From contig CAJUHV010000116.1 in NCBI GenBank assembly GCA_910586445.1, forward strand, positions 1 through 6,134: 6,134 bases of DNA, written 5' to 3'. Below are positions 5,389-6,134 of the stretch, piece by piece; positions within the stretch are counted from its first letter, which is position 1, and each line of letters begins with the position of its first letter. Source of the stretch: an uncultured Eubacterium sp. Lineage in GTDB: Bacteria > Bacillota > Clostridia > Lachnospirales > Lachnospiraceae. The translations under genes and the position numbers were made by a program. A model generated the notes under the pieces. The model had not been told where the DNA came from. It worked only from the letters and a program-made list of their open reading frames with translations, and made no database searches.

Positions 5389-5833
5389 TAAAAAAACACT
5401 TCGTTGGATTCACACATCGGCAGTTATGATTTCTGTTATCATGAGTTTGTTAATGTGTTCCTGCAGCAGCAATGCGAATGATGATGAAAACGGAGAAATA
5501 ATGCAAAGCATTACAGTTGTTTCTGAAGAATATGTTGAGGGCTATCCCCAAAAAGAGACCTTTTCACTATCTGGTGAAGATTCAGATCAGCTTTTAAAAA
5601 TTCTTTCTCTTGACAGCCTTACTTATTCAGAGGATGTGCTTAAAATTGAGCCGGAAAAATCGTATACAATTTTCATTAGCGAAGATGAAAGACTATCAAT
5701 AAACCGGGAGGCGAATGACGAATCTCTCGTTTATATGATCCGCAGTTATAATGGACGCCTTTCTGGCACATATATTTCTTCAATGACGCTCGATTCAATT
5801 GATGAAATATTATCTTTACAGCCGTCACCCTAA
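5366..5833 (+). CDS. Small putative lipoprotein of unknown function
   Basis: A 155-residue protein with a basic start (KNINNKK), a hydrophobic segment (about residues 17-30, AVMISVIMSLLM) and a cysteine pair CSC (31-33) followed by a Ser/Asn/Asp-rich linker. This is a plausible lipoprotein signal, though the bases before the cysteine do not fit the lipobox perfectly. The remainder is acidic and looks like an alpha/beta domain (EDVLKIEPEKSYTIFISEDE); I recognise no family. It overlaps the PepSY gene by 23 bp and uses GGAG at 5355-5358, seven bases before ATG 5366; the ATG at 5372 is a worse fit at 13 bases. The overlap suggests coupling, so loss of PepSY translation may lower its expression. 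A terminator follows at 5879. The pairing with a PepSY protein hints at a shared envelope role. Confidence 0.7.
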   Translation: MIMKNINNKKTLRWIHTSAVMISVIMSLLMCSCSSNANDDENGEIMQSITVVSEEYVEGYPQKETFSLSGEDSDQLLKILSLDSLTYSEDVLKIEPEKSYTIFISEDERLSINREANDESLVYMIRSYNGRLSGTYISSMTLDSIDEILSLQPSP

Positions 5834-5878
5834 GGAACTGTAAGAAAATAAACAGAACAGGAGTGTTAGAGTGGCGAG

Positions 5879-5929
5879 GGCAGGGAAACGGTTTAGCTTT
5901 CCTGCCTTTGATTAAGAACTTTTTGTTCT
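5879..5929 (+). terminator. Terminator after the lipoprotein gene
   Basis: GGCAGGGAAA (5879-5888) pairs with TTTCCTGCC (5898-5906) across a 9-base loop, with one bulged G, and is followed by TTTGATT. A second small hairpin, AGAAC-TTTTT-GTTCT at 5915-5929, follows at once and overlaps the stop codon of the converging minus-strand remnant. The T tract is short, so termination may be partial. The minus-strand side of the stem has no T run. Confidence 0.55.
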
Positions 5930-6134
5930 AAGATGAAGCGGACACAATGATTGGCATCGCCTGTACCTTGATATAAACGCCTTTCGAAAATAATTCCTCA
6001 TTTGAAAAAGTTTCCGCCAGTTTTATTACTTCGTTATGGGATTTCTGGAACATATTCTTTGCGTCCTCTAATGATGCAGGCTGATGCCACTCATAGAGAT
6101 GGATGAAAATATCACGAAGATTTTTATCTCTTTT
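5928..6134 (-). pseudogene. ClbS/DfsB (DUF1706) family remnant with internal deletion, runs off the window
   Basis: Sixty-eight codons are open from the window edge to TAG. The front, KRDKNLRDIFIHLYEWHQ, matches the strongly conserved first half of ClbS/DfsB-family four-helix proteins. It then jumps directly to SLEDAKNMFQKSHNEVIKL and ETFSNEELFSK, which belong near the end of the family. About 35-45 residues that normally separate these (including the tryptophan-rich middle) are missing. After ELFSK the family's usual WTG...SYCVSAT...HYDW ending is replaced by an unrelated tail, and another frame stays open there to 5892. ClbS hydrolyses the colibactin warhead; most Firmicute members have unknown roles. 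With the middle and end gone this is almost certainly non-functional. The N-terminal part lies beyond the window. Family identity is from memory of conserved motifs. Confidence 0.6.

Noticed and set aside
1..6134. CRISPR array, tRNA or rRNA genes, IS transposase, phage integrase
   Set aside because: No regularly spaced repeats, no tRNA-like cloverleaf, no rRNA signatures and no transposase or integrase motifs were seen in any frame.

Overview
The window looks like accessory chromosome from a low-to-moderate GC Firmicute, most likely a gut Clostridia/Lachnospiraceae-type genome. This is inferred from strong AGGAG-type ribosome binding sites, small Firmicute-style lipoproteins and PepSY proteins, and the character of the protein sequences. 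No marker gene fixes the taxon. Most genes are on the minus strand; the right end has a plus-strand pair facing a minus-strand gene remnant.

Layout, left to right. At 1-131 there is no gene, only a possible minus-strand promoter with a GCAAAT/ATTTGC palindrome. At 132-311 lies a 180-bp palindromic, MITE-like repeat. At 316-666 (minus) is an intact ArsC/Spx/YusI-type thioredoxin-fold protein, preceded by what looks like the tail of a decayed upstream gene (677-781). A terminator at 866-913 closes a minus-strand run that reads, in transcription order: RibD-C/DHFR-like reductase (4148-3468), AAA ATPase (3341-2199), HNH nuclease (2206-1823) and the 5'-truncated rest of a transglutaminase-like gene (to 952). 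A second, 162-bp copy of the palindromic repeat (4230-4391) sits between the reductase promoter and another minus-strand gene remnant (4390-4548). The plus strand from about 4595 has a good promoter, a broken short frame, a PepSY-domain secreted protein disrupted by a lost start codon and a one-base frameshift (4932-5388), and a small lipoprotein (5366-5833). The right edge carries a minus-strand ClbS/DUF1706-family remnant with an internal deletion.

The ATPase and HNH genes overlap by 8 bp and form a Septu (PtuA-PtuB)-like anti-phage pair. The ATPase keeps all its motifs. The nuclease keeps its HNH/zinc core but appears to stop early, at a junction with the decapitated transglutaminase gene. 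The system may therefore be inactivated, or may be a short variant.

The most unusual signal is the palindromic repeat. In both copies, every transition-type mismatch between the two arms would be a G-U wobble if the plus strand folds, and none would be on the other strand. Five of the six substitutions between the copies keep or improve that fold. This suggests selection on a plus-strand RNA (or single-stranded DNA) hairpin. Overall the window is a decay-prone accessory region: about half of its genes are truncated, frameshifted or fragmentary.
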